DNA of 64,000 nucleotides. It comes from Candidatus Kouleothrix ribensis (lineage in GTDB: Bacteria > Chloroflexota > Chloroflexia > Chloroflexales > Roseiflexaceae). The notes below the pieces were generated by a model. That model was not told the DNA's origin, did not search any database, and was given only the letters and a program-made list of their open reading frames with translations. Position 1 is the stretch's first letter. Every line of letters begins with the position of its first letter. The stretch is taken from the NCBI GenBank assembly GCA_016722075.1, contig JADKGW010000002.1, positions 744,001 through 808,000 of the forward strand, written 5' to 3'. Of the stretch, positions 1-9,154 are shown piece after piece. A program made the position numbers and the translations under genes.

Positions 1-556
1 CGCCTGGGCCTCCTGCGGCCCCCACGGGCTGCCGGCTTGCTGCTTGTCCGCATCACGCAGCTGGAACCAGAACGGTTGCACGCTCTCGGTATTCAGCGTG
101 CCGACGAACCCCGGCTCGTGGAAATCGACCGTCAGCGGGCGCAGCTGCACGCCATCCATGCTCCCCGAGGCACTCCCCGGCACCACGCTATCCGCGCTCA
201 CGAACCGTGCGAGCACGGGGTCGTACATCCGGGCATGATAATACAGCAGGTCGGTGCCGTCCAGCCGTTGCCCCGTATAGTTCAGGTTCGTCTGCGTGAT
301 GCCGCCTGCGCGCACGCTGCCCCACGGGTCATACTCTTGCACATTCGCCGGGCCGCTCGCATTCGTGGTCACGCTCACGCTGCCCAGGTGGTCGCCGTGG
401 AGGTAGGTTACCGCGTTGGTCGCGCTGTCGCGCAGCGCCACCACCTGGCCGTTGAAGCGGTAGTACGTCTTCTACGCCCCGGCGGTGGTCTGCTCCCACA
501 GCCCTTCGAAGGACGCCGTCGTCACGCCGCCCGCCCCCGTCACCACCCGCTCGCCA
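1..556 (-). pseudogene. RHS-repeat protein C-terminal fragment, disrupted
   Basis: Read on the minus strand, this stretch encodes the typical RHS-repeat-associated core: YYRFNGQVVALRDSA, then YLHGDHLGSVSV, then EYDPWGSVR, then YTGQRLDGTDLLYYHARMYD and RFVSADSVVPG. The RHS core is the conserved C-terminal part of large secreted or contact-dependent toxin-carrier proteins. The frame is broken: a TAG lies in frame at about 473-475, just before KTYYRFNG, and a TGA lies further upstream near 566-568. A short RHS-like piece (YDLNGALLGG) follows in another frame at about 590-635. The C-terminal, toxin-like end would lie left of position 1 and is not visible. I read it as a decayed or truncated RHS gene; a sequencing error at the TAG is possible. 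Confidence 0.75.
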
Positions 557-662
557 TCAACTGAGGCTCATTCGGGGGTTCCGCGCCCCCGCGCCCCCCA
601 GCAGGGCGCCGTTCAGGTCGTAGGGGGAGGTCGCGACTGCTATGCTCACTCGCGCCCGTTCG

Positions 663-671
663 TGGTACAAT
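663..671 (+). promoter_or_regulatory. putative extended -10 promoter for the small gene pair
   Basis: TGGTACAAT fits an extended -10 element (TGn followed by TACAAT) about 40 bases before the ATG at 710. No good -35 box is visible 17 bases upstream. It lies in the short gap between the RHS remnant and the two small plus-strand genes. This is a motif match only. Confidence 0.35.
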
Positions 672-709
672 AGCGCTATTGTCGCTGCGCCCTCGTGTAC
701 AGGTGTCGG

Positions 710-943
710 ATGTATTTTGACATCATTAGCGACATCTCTGACATCGAGATAATCGCGATCAATCGCGGCATTCGGGAACTGCCGCGTCTGCGCAAGCAGT
801 ATGGTATAGGACGCTGGCGCAAGCGAAAAGGAAGCGCGACTGTGCGTTTCGCCGATGGAACCACCCGCATAGTCGAGCTACACTGGTATGAGGCGACCGG
901 CATCGGCCGGAAGGAATACAAGATTAAGCGCGTTCTGGACTAA
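710..943 (+). CDS. conserved small basic protein, first of a pair
   Basis: A protein of 77 residues starting MYFDIISDISDIEIIA, with a basic middle (RLRKQYGIGRWRKRKG) and a C-terminal block ELHWYEATGIGRKEYKIKRVLD. I recall similar short proteins in cyanobacteria and Chloroflexi with the same HWYEAxGIGRK signature, always followed by a partner like the next gene, but their function is unknown to me. I chose ATG 710 over GTG 695 because homologues as I remember them begin MYF. Only three bases separate its stop from the next ATG, so the two are co-translated. The two-gene layout of small proteins resembles a toxin-antitoxin pair, which is inference only. Confidence 0.7.
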   Translation: MYFDIISDISDIEIIAINRGIRELPRLRKQYGIGRWRKRKGSATVRFADGTTRIVELHWYEATGIGRKEYKIKRVLD

Positions 944-946
944 CCG

Positions 947-1183
947 ATGACACAGGGACCAACAACTGAGCTACAATTTGCCGTCTGCATTCAGAATACC
1001 GAGTACCCGGCTTCACTCGCGTTGCGAAAGATCTACCAGATCGTGCCGGATGCAGACGCCGCCAGACAGCGCTTAACGCGCGTCATTGACGAGTCGGGCG
1101 AAGATTACCTGTATCCGTCCGATTATTTTCTCGCGGTGGATTTACCTCAAGCGGTCAAGGAAGCACTGCTGCACGCCGCGTAA
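947..1183 (+). CDS. conserved small acidic protein, second of a pair
   Basis: A protein of 78 residues with the core FAVCIQNTEYPASLALRKIYQIVPD, then RVIDESGEDYLYPSDYFLAVDLPQAVKEAL. The block DESGEDYLYP is the recognisable signature of a small conserved family found next to the HWYEAxGIGRK protein upstream. It is acidic where its partner is basic, which fits a complex between the two. No DNA-binding or catalytic motif is apparent. It begins three bases after the upstream stop. The function is unknown; an antitoxin or chaperone-like role is speculation. Confidence 0.7.
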   Translation: MTQGPTTELQFAVCIQNTEYPASLALRKIYQIVPDADAARQRLTRVIDESGEDYLYPSDYFLAVDLPQAVKEALLHAA

Positions 1184-1810
1184 GCCGGCACTTTGCAGGC
1201 CACGCCTCCCAAGTGCGCGCCCAACCCGGCGTTGCCGTCCGACCCGCGCTGTCGGGTGCTTCAAAAGATCGAGCTCATTTTGGCAGCAGGAAGCGATCCA
1301 TGCATGCCGATCGCGGCGCGCAGCTGAACGCCACGCCCCGCCGTGCAGCCACCGCCGTGCCACACGCATGCGGGGGCTGCGCGCCCCCGTGCCCCGCGGC
1401 AGGGGCCACCGCCGTGCCACACGCATGCGGGGGCTGCGCGCCCCCGTACCCCGCGGCAGGGGCCGCCGCCGGCCCCTGCACCCCGCCGCCGGGGTTCCAC
1501 CCCGGACCCCCTATTTCATGCCATCGCAGCCCGATCGCCCGGGGCGCATGCCATGGCGCTGCCCGCGTGGGGGACTGGCACACGCATGCGTGCTTTGGTG
1601 CGCACCAACTGAGTCGCTTGGCCATGGCATGAGTCGATGTGCAGTGGGTTGGGATGGCCTTCCTTGCCGGAGGGGTGTTAGGGGAACCGGCCGGGTTCCC
1701 CTCAGCGGGGGCACGGGGCGCTGCGCCCCGTACGGGCCGATCGACGTATCCGCCCTCAGCGGGGGCACGGGGGCGCAGCGCCCCGTACGGGCCGATCGAC
1801 GTATCCGCCC
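1184..1810. other. intergenic region, GC-rich repeats, no gene seen
   Basis: About 627 bases between the small gene pair and the SelA-like gene, which converges on it. Open frames exist on both strands but have repeat-driven, alanine/proline/arginine-rich translations and no recognisable domain. The region holds two tandem repeat blocks, listed separately. Confidence 0.6.
1351..1464. repeat. two-copy tandem repeat, 57-bp unit
   Basis: The string beginning ACCGCCGTGCCACACGCATG occurs at 1351 and again at 1408, so the period is 57. Each unit contains GGGGGC-TGC-GCCCCC and CCCCGCGGCAGGGG inverted repeats, so each can fold into hairpins. The two copies differ at one base of the CCCCCGTGCC / CCCCCGTACC segment. 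Confidence 0.8.
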
Positions 1811-1830
1811 TCAGCGGGGGGCCGGGGGGC
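1701..1830. repeat. tandem repeat, 54-55 bp unit, entering the SelA-like gene end
   Basis: CTCAGCGGGGG starts at 1701, 1755 and 1810, giving two full units and a partial third. Each full unit contains ACGGGGCGC/GCGCCCCGT-type inverted repeats followed by ACGGGCCGATCGACGTATCC. The third unit overlaps the stop codon of the minus-strand gene ending at 1811, so the repeat forms the 3' end of that gene and could serve as its terminator-like structure. Confidence 0.75.
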
Positions 1831-2950
1831 GCGCAGCCCCAGCCAGCAACTGCACGATCCGCTCGACGATCAGCTGCTCCTGGCCCGGCTCGAGCAGATC
1901 AGGCGACATGAATATGCCGTCGGTGCCCGCCGCCGCCACCGCGATCGATGGATCGCCGGCCCACAGCTGCTCGCGCAGCTCGGCGCCGGACATGCCGCAC
2001 ACCGCCGGGTCGCAGCGCAGCAGTAGCCGCGGCGTCGGCTGGCCAGCCTCGTTCGGGAAGGCACGCTCGGCGACGAGGCCAGGCAACCGGCCGAGCGTGT
2101 CGATCCAGCCCGCAACCGTGCGCTCAAAGCCGGCGATGCGCGCGGCGTGATCGTGCTGAAGGTATAGCTCGACCGCCGCGAGCAGGCCTAGCAGCTCTTC
2201 TTTGCCGACCTTCATGGGCCGGCCGAGGCGCTGGTGCGGCGCGCCATGGGCCTGGCAGGCCGCGATCAGGTCGGGCCGGCCGAGCACCAGCCCGCTGGCC
2301 TGCGGGCCGCACAGATCCTTTCCACCGCTGAAGATCGCCAGGTCGGCGCCGTATTCGCGCGTGAAGCGCCACAGGTTCTCGGGCGGCGGCAGCTGCGCGG
2401 CCGCGTCGACGATCACCGGCACGCCGCGCGCATGCGCGATGCGCAGCACCTCGGCCAGCGGCAGCGCGCCCTGGCTCAGGTGCGCGCCGGCGATGAACAG
2501 CACCGCTGCGGTGCGCGCGCCGATCGCCGCGTCGAGCTCGGCCGGCGTGGTCGCAGCCTGCGTGCCGATCTCGATCAGCCGCGCGCCGGCCTGGCGCACC
2601 GCCAGGTCGTATGGGATGCGCTGGGCGCGGTGGATGATCACTTCGTCGCGCGCGTCGGCGCCGGCCGGCCAGGGTATCGCCCCGAGCCGCTCAGGCCCAA
2701 GCATGCAGGCCAGCGTCGATAAAAACAGCCCGGCGGCGGCGCCGGTGGCCACATACGCGGCCTGGTTGTTGGTCAGCGCGGCCAGCCGCCGGCCGACCTG
2801 CTGCTGCAGCTCGAACATATCGACGTAGCTGCGCGCGGCTTCGCGCATGGCCTGCAGCACCGGCTCGGGCATGAGCGATCCGCCCAGGCGCGTCAGGCGC
2901 GCGTCGGCGTTGATCACGCGCTTCACGCCCAGTGTCTCGTAGATTCCCAT
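1811..2950 (-). CDS. SelA/DgaE-like PLP-dependent lyase
   Basis: A 379-residue fold-type I PLP enzyme of the selenocysteine synthase-like group, which includes D-glucosaminate-6-phosphate ammonia-lyase. It opens MGIYETLGVKRVINADARLTRLGG, typical of this family (xxNAxGxxTxLGGS). It shows the cofactor aspartate in VIVDAAAQLPPPEN (about D182) and the Schiff-base lysine in FSGGKDLCGPQASG (about K211). Family length is normally 370-400. GAAGGTAG precedes the ATG. It is the last gene of the left arm, downstream of a class III aminotransferase, so it could remove ammonia from an amino sugar acid. The exact substrate is unknown. Its C-terminal codons run into a tandem repeat, giving an AARPPAPR tail. 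Confidence 0.85.
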   Translation of the reverse strand: MGIYETLGVKRVINADARLTRLGGSLMPEPVLQAMREAARSYVDMFELQQQVGRRLAALTNNQAAYVATGAAAGLFLSTLACMLGPERLGAIPWPAGADARDEVIIHRAQRIPYDLAVRQAGARLIEIGTQAATTPAELDAAIGARTAAVLFIAGAHLSQGALPLAEVLRIAHARGVPVIVDAAAQLPPPENLWRFTREYGADLAIFSGGKDLCGPQASGLVLGRPDLIAACQAHGAPHQRLGRPMKVGKEELLGLLAAVELYLQHDHAARIAGFERTVAGWIDTLGRLPGLVAERAFPNEAGQPTPRLLLRCDPAVCGMSGAELREQLWAGDPSIAVAAAGTDGIFMSPDLLEPGQEQLIVERIVQLLAGAARPPAPR

Positions 2951-2978
2951 ACTTTTGCTACCTTCGGTTGATATGATT

Positions 2979-3136
2979 AGACGTAGGCATGTGCGTTATT
3001 TCGCATCCCAACGCTACGCTTTTCACCTGCTTGATCATTTTCTGTATGCGTTCTGCCGCGCAATAGTGTGGCAGAACGCACACACACAACACACGCTGCC
3101 GCAGGCTCGGCACGCCAACTGCAAACTGCTAGATGG
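2979..3136. repeat. composite palindromic element, copy A
   Basis: Inner stem TGCGTTCTGCC at 3047-3057 pairs with GGCAGAACGCA at 3070-3080 (11 bp, 12-base loop). The right outer arm GCTGCCGCAGGC is at 3096-3107 and the left outer arm is degenerate. It fills the gap between the SelA-like and class III aminotransferase genes. Confidence 0.7.
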
Positions 3137-4483
<1,347 letters not shown>

Positions 4484-4504
4484 CGGCTCAGCTCCTTCGG
4501 CAAC

Positions 4505-4735
4505 AGTCTATAGGGCGTACGCGGTTGGCGCGTTCGCCTGCGGTCGCTCTGCTCCTCAATTATCACGGCTTACGCGGCGGCCTGTGGTGCGCGCCCGTTC
4601 GCCTACGGCTGCATGGCACTCGACTCGCTTCGGTGCTCCAATTTTGGCGCTTCGCGCCAAAATTGGAGCACCATAATCGAAAAGTACCGTGCTGCCGCAG
4701 GCTACAAACGCCGGCTGCGTAAATCCTATTCGAAA
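4505..4735. repeat. composite palindromic element, copy B
   Basis: A perfect 19-bp stem: GGTGCTCCAATTTTGGCGC at 4632-4650, loop TTC, complementary arm at 4654-4672. The right flank runs AAAAGTACCGTGCTGCCGCAGG, and the outer left flank GCGTACGCGGTTGGCG (from about 4515) mirrors CGGCTGCGTAAATCC at the right end. It separates the class III aminotransferase from the aldolase gene. Confidence 0.85.
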
Positions 4736-4753
4736 AAAACCTACCTTGCGCGA

Positions 4754-5533
4754 TCAGCGCTGCAGTAGCGCGTCGAAGTCGCTGCGGATGCGCTTCCAGC
4801 CCTGCTGGAGCATAATGATCGCCGCGCCGCAGGCCAGAAAGCGCGCGCCCATCTCGTAGTAGCGCTCGCCCACCTCGGCCGAGCCAACCGGCAGGCCCCA
4901 GGCTTTGCCGTGCTTGGCGGCCGCGTTGGCCACGCGCTCGATCGCACGCTGGATCAGCGGGTCGTGCGTCTGCAGCGGGATGCCATAGCTCTGCGATAGG
5001 TCGGCCGGGCCGACGAACAGAATGTCGACGCCCGCGACTGCGGCGATTGCATCAACATCATCAACCGCCTCACGATCCTCGATCTGCACGCACACAAACG
5101 TCTCGTGGTTGGCGTGGGCCATGTACTCGCCGGTTGGCGCCAGGCCGTAGTCGGCCGACACCTCGACGCCGTCGATGCCGCGCATGCCCAGCGGGTGAAA
5201 GCGCGAGTAGCGCACAATCTGCTCGGCCTCGGCGCCCGAGCGGCAGTGCGGCACCATGATCCCGGTCGCGCCGGCCTCGAACGGCCGCGAGTAGGTCCAG
5301 TAATCGCCCTTGCGGATGCGCGCCATCGGCTCGCAGCCCGACGAGCGGCAGCCCAGCGCCATGTCGAACAGCTGGTCGTAGCTGTAGTCCTGGTGCTCCA
5401 TGTCGATCCAGACGCAGTCGAAATCGAGCAGGCCGATCATCTCGGTCAGCTTGGGCGAGGCGTACGGCGTGACGGTCGTGACCAGCGCGGCCTTGCCCTG
5501 GCGCAGCTTCTCGAGCACACGGTTCTTACGCAT
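4754..5533 (-). CDS. HpcH/HpaI-family aldolase
   Basis: A 259-residue TIM-barrel class II aldolase of the HpcH/HpaI/CitE group, which cleaves 2-keto-3-deoxy acids such as 2-keto-3-deoxy-glucarate to pyruvate plus an aldehyde. Signatures are FDCVWIDMEHQDYSYDQ (around residues 38-54), GATGIMVPHCRSGAEAE, VQIEDREAVDDVDAIAAVAGVDILFVGPADLSQSYG, and a conserved arginine in ARIRKG. The metal-binding glutamate (QIE) and aspartate (GPADL) are both present. The ATG is preceded by GAAAGAG. It sits between an aldo/keto reductase and a class III aminotransferase. A divergent paralog lies at 40347. Confidence 0.9.
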   Translation of the reverse strand: MRKNRVLEKLRQGKAALVTTVTPYASPKLTEMIGLLDFDCVWIDMEHQDYSYDQLFDMALGCRSSGCEPMARIRKGDYWTYSRPFEAGATGIMVPHCRSGAEAEQIVRYSRFHPLGMRGIDGVEVSADYGLAPTGEYMAHANHETFVCVQIEDREAVDDVDAIAAVAGVDILFVGPADLSQSYGIPLQTHDPLIQRAIERVANAAAKHGKAWGLPVGSAEVGERYYEMGARFLACGAAIIMLQQGWKRIRSDFDALLQR

Positions 5534-5593
5534 TGGTTGACTCTTTCACTGTGTGAGGGTGTATATGGCGTAGCCTGCGGCGGCAAGCTACGT

Positions 5594-6544
5594 TCAAGCG
5601 ATGCCCCAGGTAGCCGGGTTGAGCAGGTCGGCGTCGTCGAGCCGGAGCGCGTGCAGCTGCGCCAGCAGCTCGCCGGGCAGCTGCGCGGTGGTGGCCCCCA
5701 GCGCTTCGCGCAGCTCCCAGGTGCTGCGCAGGCCTACCAGCACCGCCTGGATGTGCGGGTGGGCCAGGCCAAAGGCGATTGCGACCTGCACGGCGGTGTA
5801 GGGTAACCCGGCCGCAGCCACCAGCGCGCGAAACTGGCGCGAGCGCTCGCGCAGCTCGGCCAGGTGATCGGGCAGGTAGTCGCCGCGTGCAGTCAGCGCG
5901 CCCTTGAGCAAGATCGAGCGCACGACAATGCCAATGTCGTGGGCGGCGGCGGCGGGCAGCACCTGCTCGGCCAGGCGCTGGTCGAACACCGAGTAGGTCA
6001 CCTGGAGCATGTCGAACAGGCCGGTGCCTAGCGCGGCCAGCGGCAGATCGGCGCCATAGGTCGATCCGCCGACTGCGCGCAGCTTGCCCTGGCGGCGCGC
6101 GGTGGCGAACACCTCGGCCAGCAGATCGCGCTGCTCGAGCAGCGCCGCGTCGACGTTGTGGATCTGCCAGATATCGACGTAGTCGGTCTGAAGCTGGCGC
6201 AAGCTGGTGTCGAGCGACTGCTGCATATGCTGGCGCAGCTCGGCGCCCACCGGCGTGGTGCCGTCGTCGCGCTGGGTGCGCACTTTGGTGGCCAGCAGCG
6301 CTGCGCTACGCCGGTCGCGCAGCGCACGGCCCAGCACGGCCTCGCTCTCGCCATAGGCGCGCGCCGTGTCGATCAGGTTGATGCCGGCGTCGAGCGCGCG
6401 ATGCACCAGGCTAATCGCCTCAGCCAGGCTCGGGCGGCCGAACTCACCCGGCGCCGCGATACCATAATCGAGCCCGAGTTCGACCGTGCCGAGCGCCAGC
6501 GCCGACACCTGCAGCTCAGTGCGCCCCAGTCTACGGTAGTCCAA
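5594..6544 (-). CDS. aldo/keto reductase
   Basis: A 316-residue NADPH-type aldo/keto reductase starting DYRRLGRTELQVSALALGTVELG. It has IDTARAYGESEAVLGRAL (the catalytic aspartate/tyrosine region), VDIWQIHNVD (the HxxD-like histidine) and a C-terminal AIAFGLAHPHIQAVLVGLRS segment. The start is TTG with GAGGAG six to eight bases upstream; the second AKR of the cluster at 26760 uses the same TTG-GAC-TAC-CG start. It probably reduces or oxidises the aldehyde made by the neighbouring aldolase, or acts on a sugar lactol. The specificity is not visible. Confidence 0.87.
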   Translation of the reverse strand: MDYRRLGRTELQVSALALGTVELGLDYGIAAPGEFGRPSLAEAISLVHRALDAGINLIDTARAYGESEAVLGRALRDRRSAALLATKVRTQRDDGTTPVGAELRQHMQQSLDTSLRQLQTDYVDIWQIHNVDAALLEQRDLLAEVFATARRQGKLRAVGGSTYGADLPLAALGTGLFDMLQVTYSVFDQRLAEQVLPAAAAHDIGIVVRSILLKGALTARGDYLPDHLAELRERSRQFRALVAAAGLPYTAVQVAIAFGLAHPHIQAVLVGLRSTWELREALGATTAQLPGELLAQLHALRLDDADLLNPATWGIA

Positions 6545-6574
6545 TCGGCTGACTCCTCAAGTGACGCTGCCGCT

Positions 6575-6695
6575 AATTGCCTTCGGCAGAGCGGTACTTT
6601 CCATTTTTCTGTGTGCAGTTTTTCCGCACAAAGCACGGAAAACTGCACACCATCCTGGCTCAGACAAAGCAGTACGCTGCTGCCGCCGGCGAGCG
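6575..6695. repeat. composite palindromic element, copy C
   Basis: Inner stem GTGTGCAGTTTTTCCG at 6611-6626 against CGGAAAACTGCACAC at 6636-6650, with one bulged base. The left outer arm CTTCGGCAGAGCGGTACTTT starts near 6581, and the right outer arm GCTGCTGCCGCCGGC is near 6678-6692. It lies between the AKR and MFS genes. Confidence 0.85.
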
Positions 6696-6743
6696 GCGCG
6701 GTCGCCCGCCCCACGGGCACATACTGCGCGCAGCACAGCCATA

Positions 6744-8048
6744 CTAGCCGGGCGGCGGGTTGCCTGGCATGCGCACGCGCCGGCGCTCGCCGGCGGTGGT
6801 GGCGCCTAGAATCAGCCAGGCCAGGCCGATACACACGCACCCAATCGCGAAGATCGCCCGGTCGGGCAGGCCCAGCTGCAGCAGGCCGATGCCCACAAAC
6901 GGCGCGAGTATGCCCCGCAGGCCGATGATCGTCGCCTGGAGCGCCGAGTGCTCGATCACGGTCTCGGGGCTGGCCAGCTCGATGCCGGTGCTAATCACGC
7001 CGAGATCGATCCCGGCGGAGATAATTCCGTGGGCCACAAACGCGGGCAGCAGCGTCCACCCATTGAAGGCCCAGATGTAGCACAGCGGCACGATCGCCGC
7101 GATTGCGACATTCGCGCGCAGCACCCACAAGCCGCCGCGCCGATCGACCAGGCGGCCCCAATACACATTACCCAGCAGCCAGAATAGCGACTGAACCAGG
7201 CCCAGCGCGCCGATCGCCGTATACGAGAGGTGCAGCCGGTCGACCTGTACGATCGCGAAGAGCGGAAAGCCGAGCAGGAAACCCAGGCCGTACACCGAGA
7301 AGCCCAGCAGATAGATCGAGAAGCGCCGGTTCTGGCCGAGCAGCGCCCAGATGCTGCGCAGCGAGCGCTGCTGCTGCGGTGGCAGCGCCGTGTCGTCGAT
7401 GCGCAGCCGCGTGAACAGCAGGGCTGCGGCCACGCCCAGCAGGCCGGCCAGCGGGAACAGCACCCGGTAGCCAACGTAGTCGAGCGCGAAGCCGGCCAGC
7501 GGCGTGGCGATCAGAATCGCCAGCACCATGCCGACGCGCACCGTCGCCAGGGCGCGGCCGCGGTAGCGCACCGGGTAGATCGCCTGGATGACACGGGCGT
7601 AGGCCGGCGATGGAAAAGCCTCGAGCAGCCAGAAGCCGGCGGTCAGCACCAGCAGCCAGCGCGCATCAGCGATCAGAAACGTCCAGATCAGCAGGCTGCG
7701 GCCGAGCAGCCAGCATGCCGCGCCAAACACCAGCGGCCGCCAGCGGCGCATCAGCAGCACGCCGAACGTCGCCAGAATCGAGCCGAGGTAGGTCTGGGCC
7801 GTGTAGATCGCCAGCATGCCCGACGTAGCGCCCAGCCGCCGCAGCACGACCGGCGTAAACGAGATCGCGGCGGCGTAGAAGATGCCGTATGCAATCGCCG
7901 CGATCATCTCGATCCGCAGGTTGCGGCGCACTGCCTCGGGGAAGGCCCCGATCAGCGTGCGCTCGAGGCGCCGCCCGATCATTGCAAGCGCTGATCCCAC
8001 AGGCCACTCATATCCACACTGCGCGCGAGATGCGATCAGCGGGTGCAT
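6744..8048 (-). CDS. MFS transporter
   Basis: A protein of up to 434 residues with about twelve hydrophobic segments, for example IEMIAAIAYGIFYAAAISF, LVFGAACWLLGRSLLIWTF, IYLLGFSVYGLGFLLGFPLFAIV and IFAIGCVCIGLAWLIL. The cytoplasmic loop motif GRLVDRRGGLWVLRANVAI between the sixth and eighth helices fits the major facilitator superfamily. The start could be ATG 8048 or the internal ATG at 7982 (MIGRRLERTL), which better matches a normal MFS N-terminus. It lies just downstream of the NAL-like aldolase on the same strand, so uptake or export of that pathway's sugar acid is the natural guess. Confidence 0.82.
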   Translation of the reverse strand: MHPLIASRAQCGYEWPVGSALAMIGRRLERTLIGAFPEAVRRNLRIEMIAAIAYGIFYAAAISFTPVVLRRLGATSGMLAIYTAQTYLGSILATFGVLLMRRWRPLVFGAACWLLGRSLLIWTFLIADARWLLVLTAGFWLLEAFPSPAYARVIQAIYPVRYRGRALATVRVGMVLAILIATPLAGFALDYVGYRVLFPLAGLLGVAAALLFTRLRIDDTALPPQQQRSLRSIWALLGQNRRFSIYLLGFSVYGLGFLLGFPLFAIVQVDRLHLSYTAIGALGLVQSLFWLLGNVYWGRLVDRRGGLWVLRANVAIAAIVPLCYIWAFNGWTLLPAFVAHGIISAGIDLGVISTGIELASPETVIEHSALQATIIGLRGILAPFVGIGLLQLGLPDRAIFAIGCVCIGLAWLILGATTAGERRRVRMPGNPPPG

Positions 8049-8059
8049 AATCTAGTACA

Positions 8060-8142
8060 GCTTGGTTCAAATAGGACGTAGGCAGTTGCGTCATTCCGCA
8101 TCTCGACGCGGTGTAGTGTACCTGCGGCAGGCGGCAGGCGGC
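8060..8142. repeat. composite palindromic element, copy D, degenerate
   Basis: It retains AATAGGACGTAGGCAGTTGCG (8069-8089, the outer left flank) and TACCTGCGGCAGGCGG (from 8119), but no clear inner hairpin. It sits in the gap between the MFS and aldolase genes. Confidence 0.5.
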
Positions 8143-8144
8143 GG

Positions 8145-9074
8145 CTACAGGCTGGCAGTGCGGCCGAGCAGCGCGGCCGCCTCGGCCTCGAGCTGGGCCA
8201 GCCCGGCGGCTGCCACTGCCGCCAGCAGGCGCTCGCGCTCGGCGGCGCTGAGCGGGCGCTGGGGCCGGCGCGGGCCACCACAATCGTAGCCCCAATCGGT
8301 CAGCACAGCCTTCAGCCCGGCGATCAGCGGCACCGATAGCAGCGCCTTGATCACCCGGTTGGCGCGAAACTGTAGATCCTGGGCCTGGGCCAGGTCGCCG
8401 GATTGCACCGCCCGATACAGCGCGGTGAAGGTGGCCGGCATGACATTGTAGGTGCTGCCGATCGCCCCGTGCGCGCCCATGCACAGCCCGGCCAGGCACA
8501 CCTCGTCGAAGCCCGAGAGCACCGTCAGCCGGCCGGGGGCCAGCTCGATCATAGTGCGCATGTCGTAGAGATCGTACGACGAATGCTTGATCCCGCGAAT
8601 CGCTGGCAGCTCGAGCAGCCGGGCCAGCACTCGCGCGTTGATCTCGACGCCGGTGGCCGAGGGGATGTTGTACAGATACACCGGCGTGCCGCCGGCTGCA
8701 TCGGCGATCAGCCGGTAGTGATCAACGAGCGCCAGGTCGTCGACACGAAAGTACACCGGCGGTACGGCCGCGACTGCGTCGACGCCCAGGCCGGCGGCGT
8801 GGGCCGCCAGCCGCGCGGCGGTAGCGGTGTCGAGCGCGCCGATATGCGCAATCACGGCGGCGCGGCCGCGCACAGCCGCGACAACCGTGGCGAGCACGGC
8901 CTCGCGCTCTGCGGGCGTTAGCAGCAAGCCCTCGCCGCTGCCGCCACACACAAAAAAGCCCGCGACGCCGCGCTGGATGTGGAACTCAACCAGCCGCTGC
9001 AGCGTGGCATGATTCACGCTCGCGCCGTCGGCGTCCATTGGCGTCAGCAGCGCCGGCAGAATACCGTGGATCAC
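8145..9074 (-). CDS. N-acetylneuraminate lyase-like aldolase (DapA family)
   Basis: A 309-residue (beta/alpha)8 Schiff-base aldolase. The carboxylate-binding motif GGSGEG is at about 44-49, the catalytic tyrosine in YLYNIPSATG at about 135, and the Schiff-base lysine in RGIKHSSYD at about 163. The segment GAIGSTYNV (about 202-210) is the signature that separates N-acetylneuraminate lyases from dihydrodipicolinate synthases. The start is GTG at 9074 with GAGGAG upstream. It follows the FadR-type regulator closely, so it is probably the first metabolic gene of the left arm. Cleavage of a nonulosonic acid or similar 2-keto acid is likely. A lysine-pathway role is unlikely in this context. Confidence 0.85.
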   Translation of the reverse strand: MIHGILPALLTPMDADGASVNHATLQRLVEFHIQRGVAGFFVCGGSGEGLLLTPAEREAVLATVVAAVRGRAAVIAHIGALDTATAARLAAHAAGLGVDAVAAVPPVYFRVDDLALVDHYRLIADAAGGTPVYLYNIPSATGVEINARVLARLLELPAIRGIKHSSYDLYDMRTMIELAPGRLTVLSGFDEVCLAGLCMGAHGAIGSTYNVMPATFTALYRAVQSGDLAQAQDLQFRANRVIKALLSVPLIAGLKAVLTDWGYDCGGPRRPQRPLSAAERERLLAAVAAAGLAQLEAEAAALLGRTASL

Positions 9075-9154
9075 GGGGTACTCCTCATAAGCGATCGTCG
9101 ATGGTTTCTGCGTGACAGCTCAGCGAGGTTTGAAGGTTTGGCCGCACCATGGCC

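Noticed and set aside
37..564. Plus-strand protein of 175 residues at the left edge
   Set aside because: It is the antisense of the RHS core; the minus strand carries clear family motifs.
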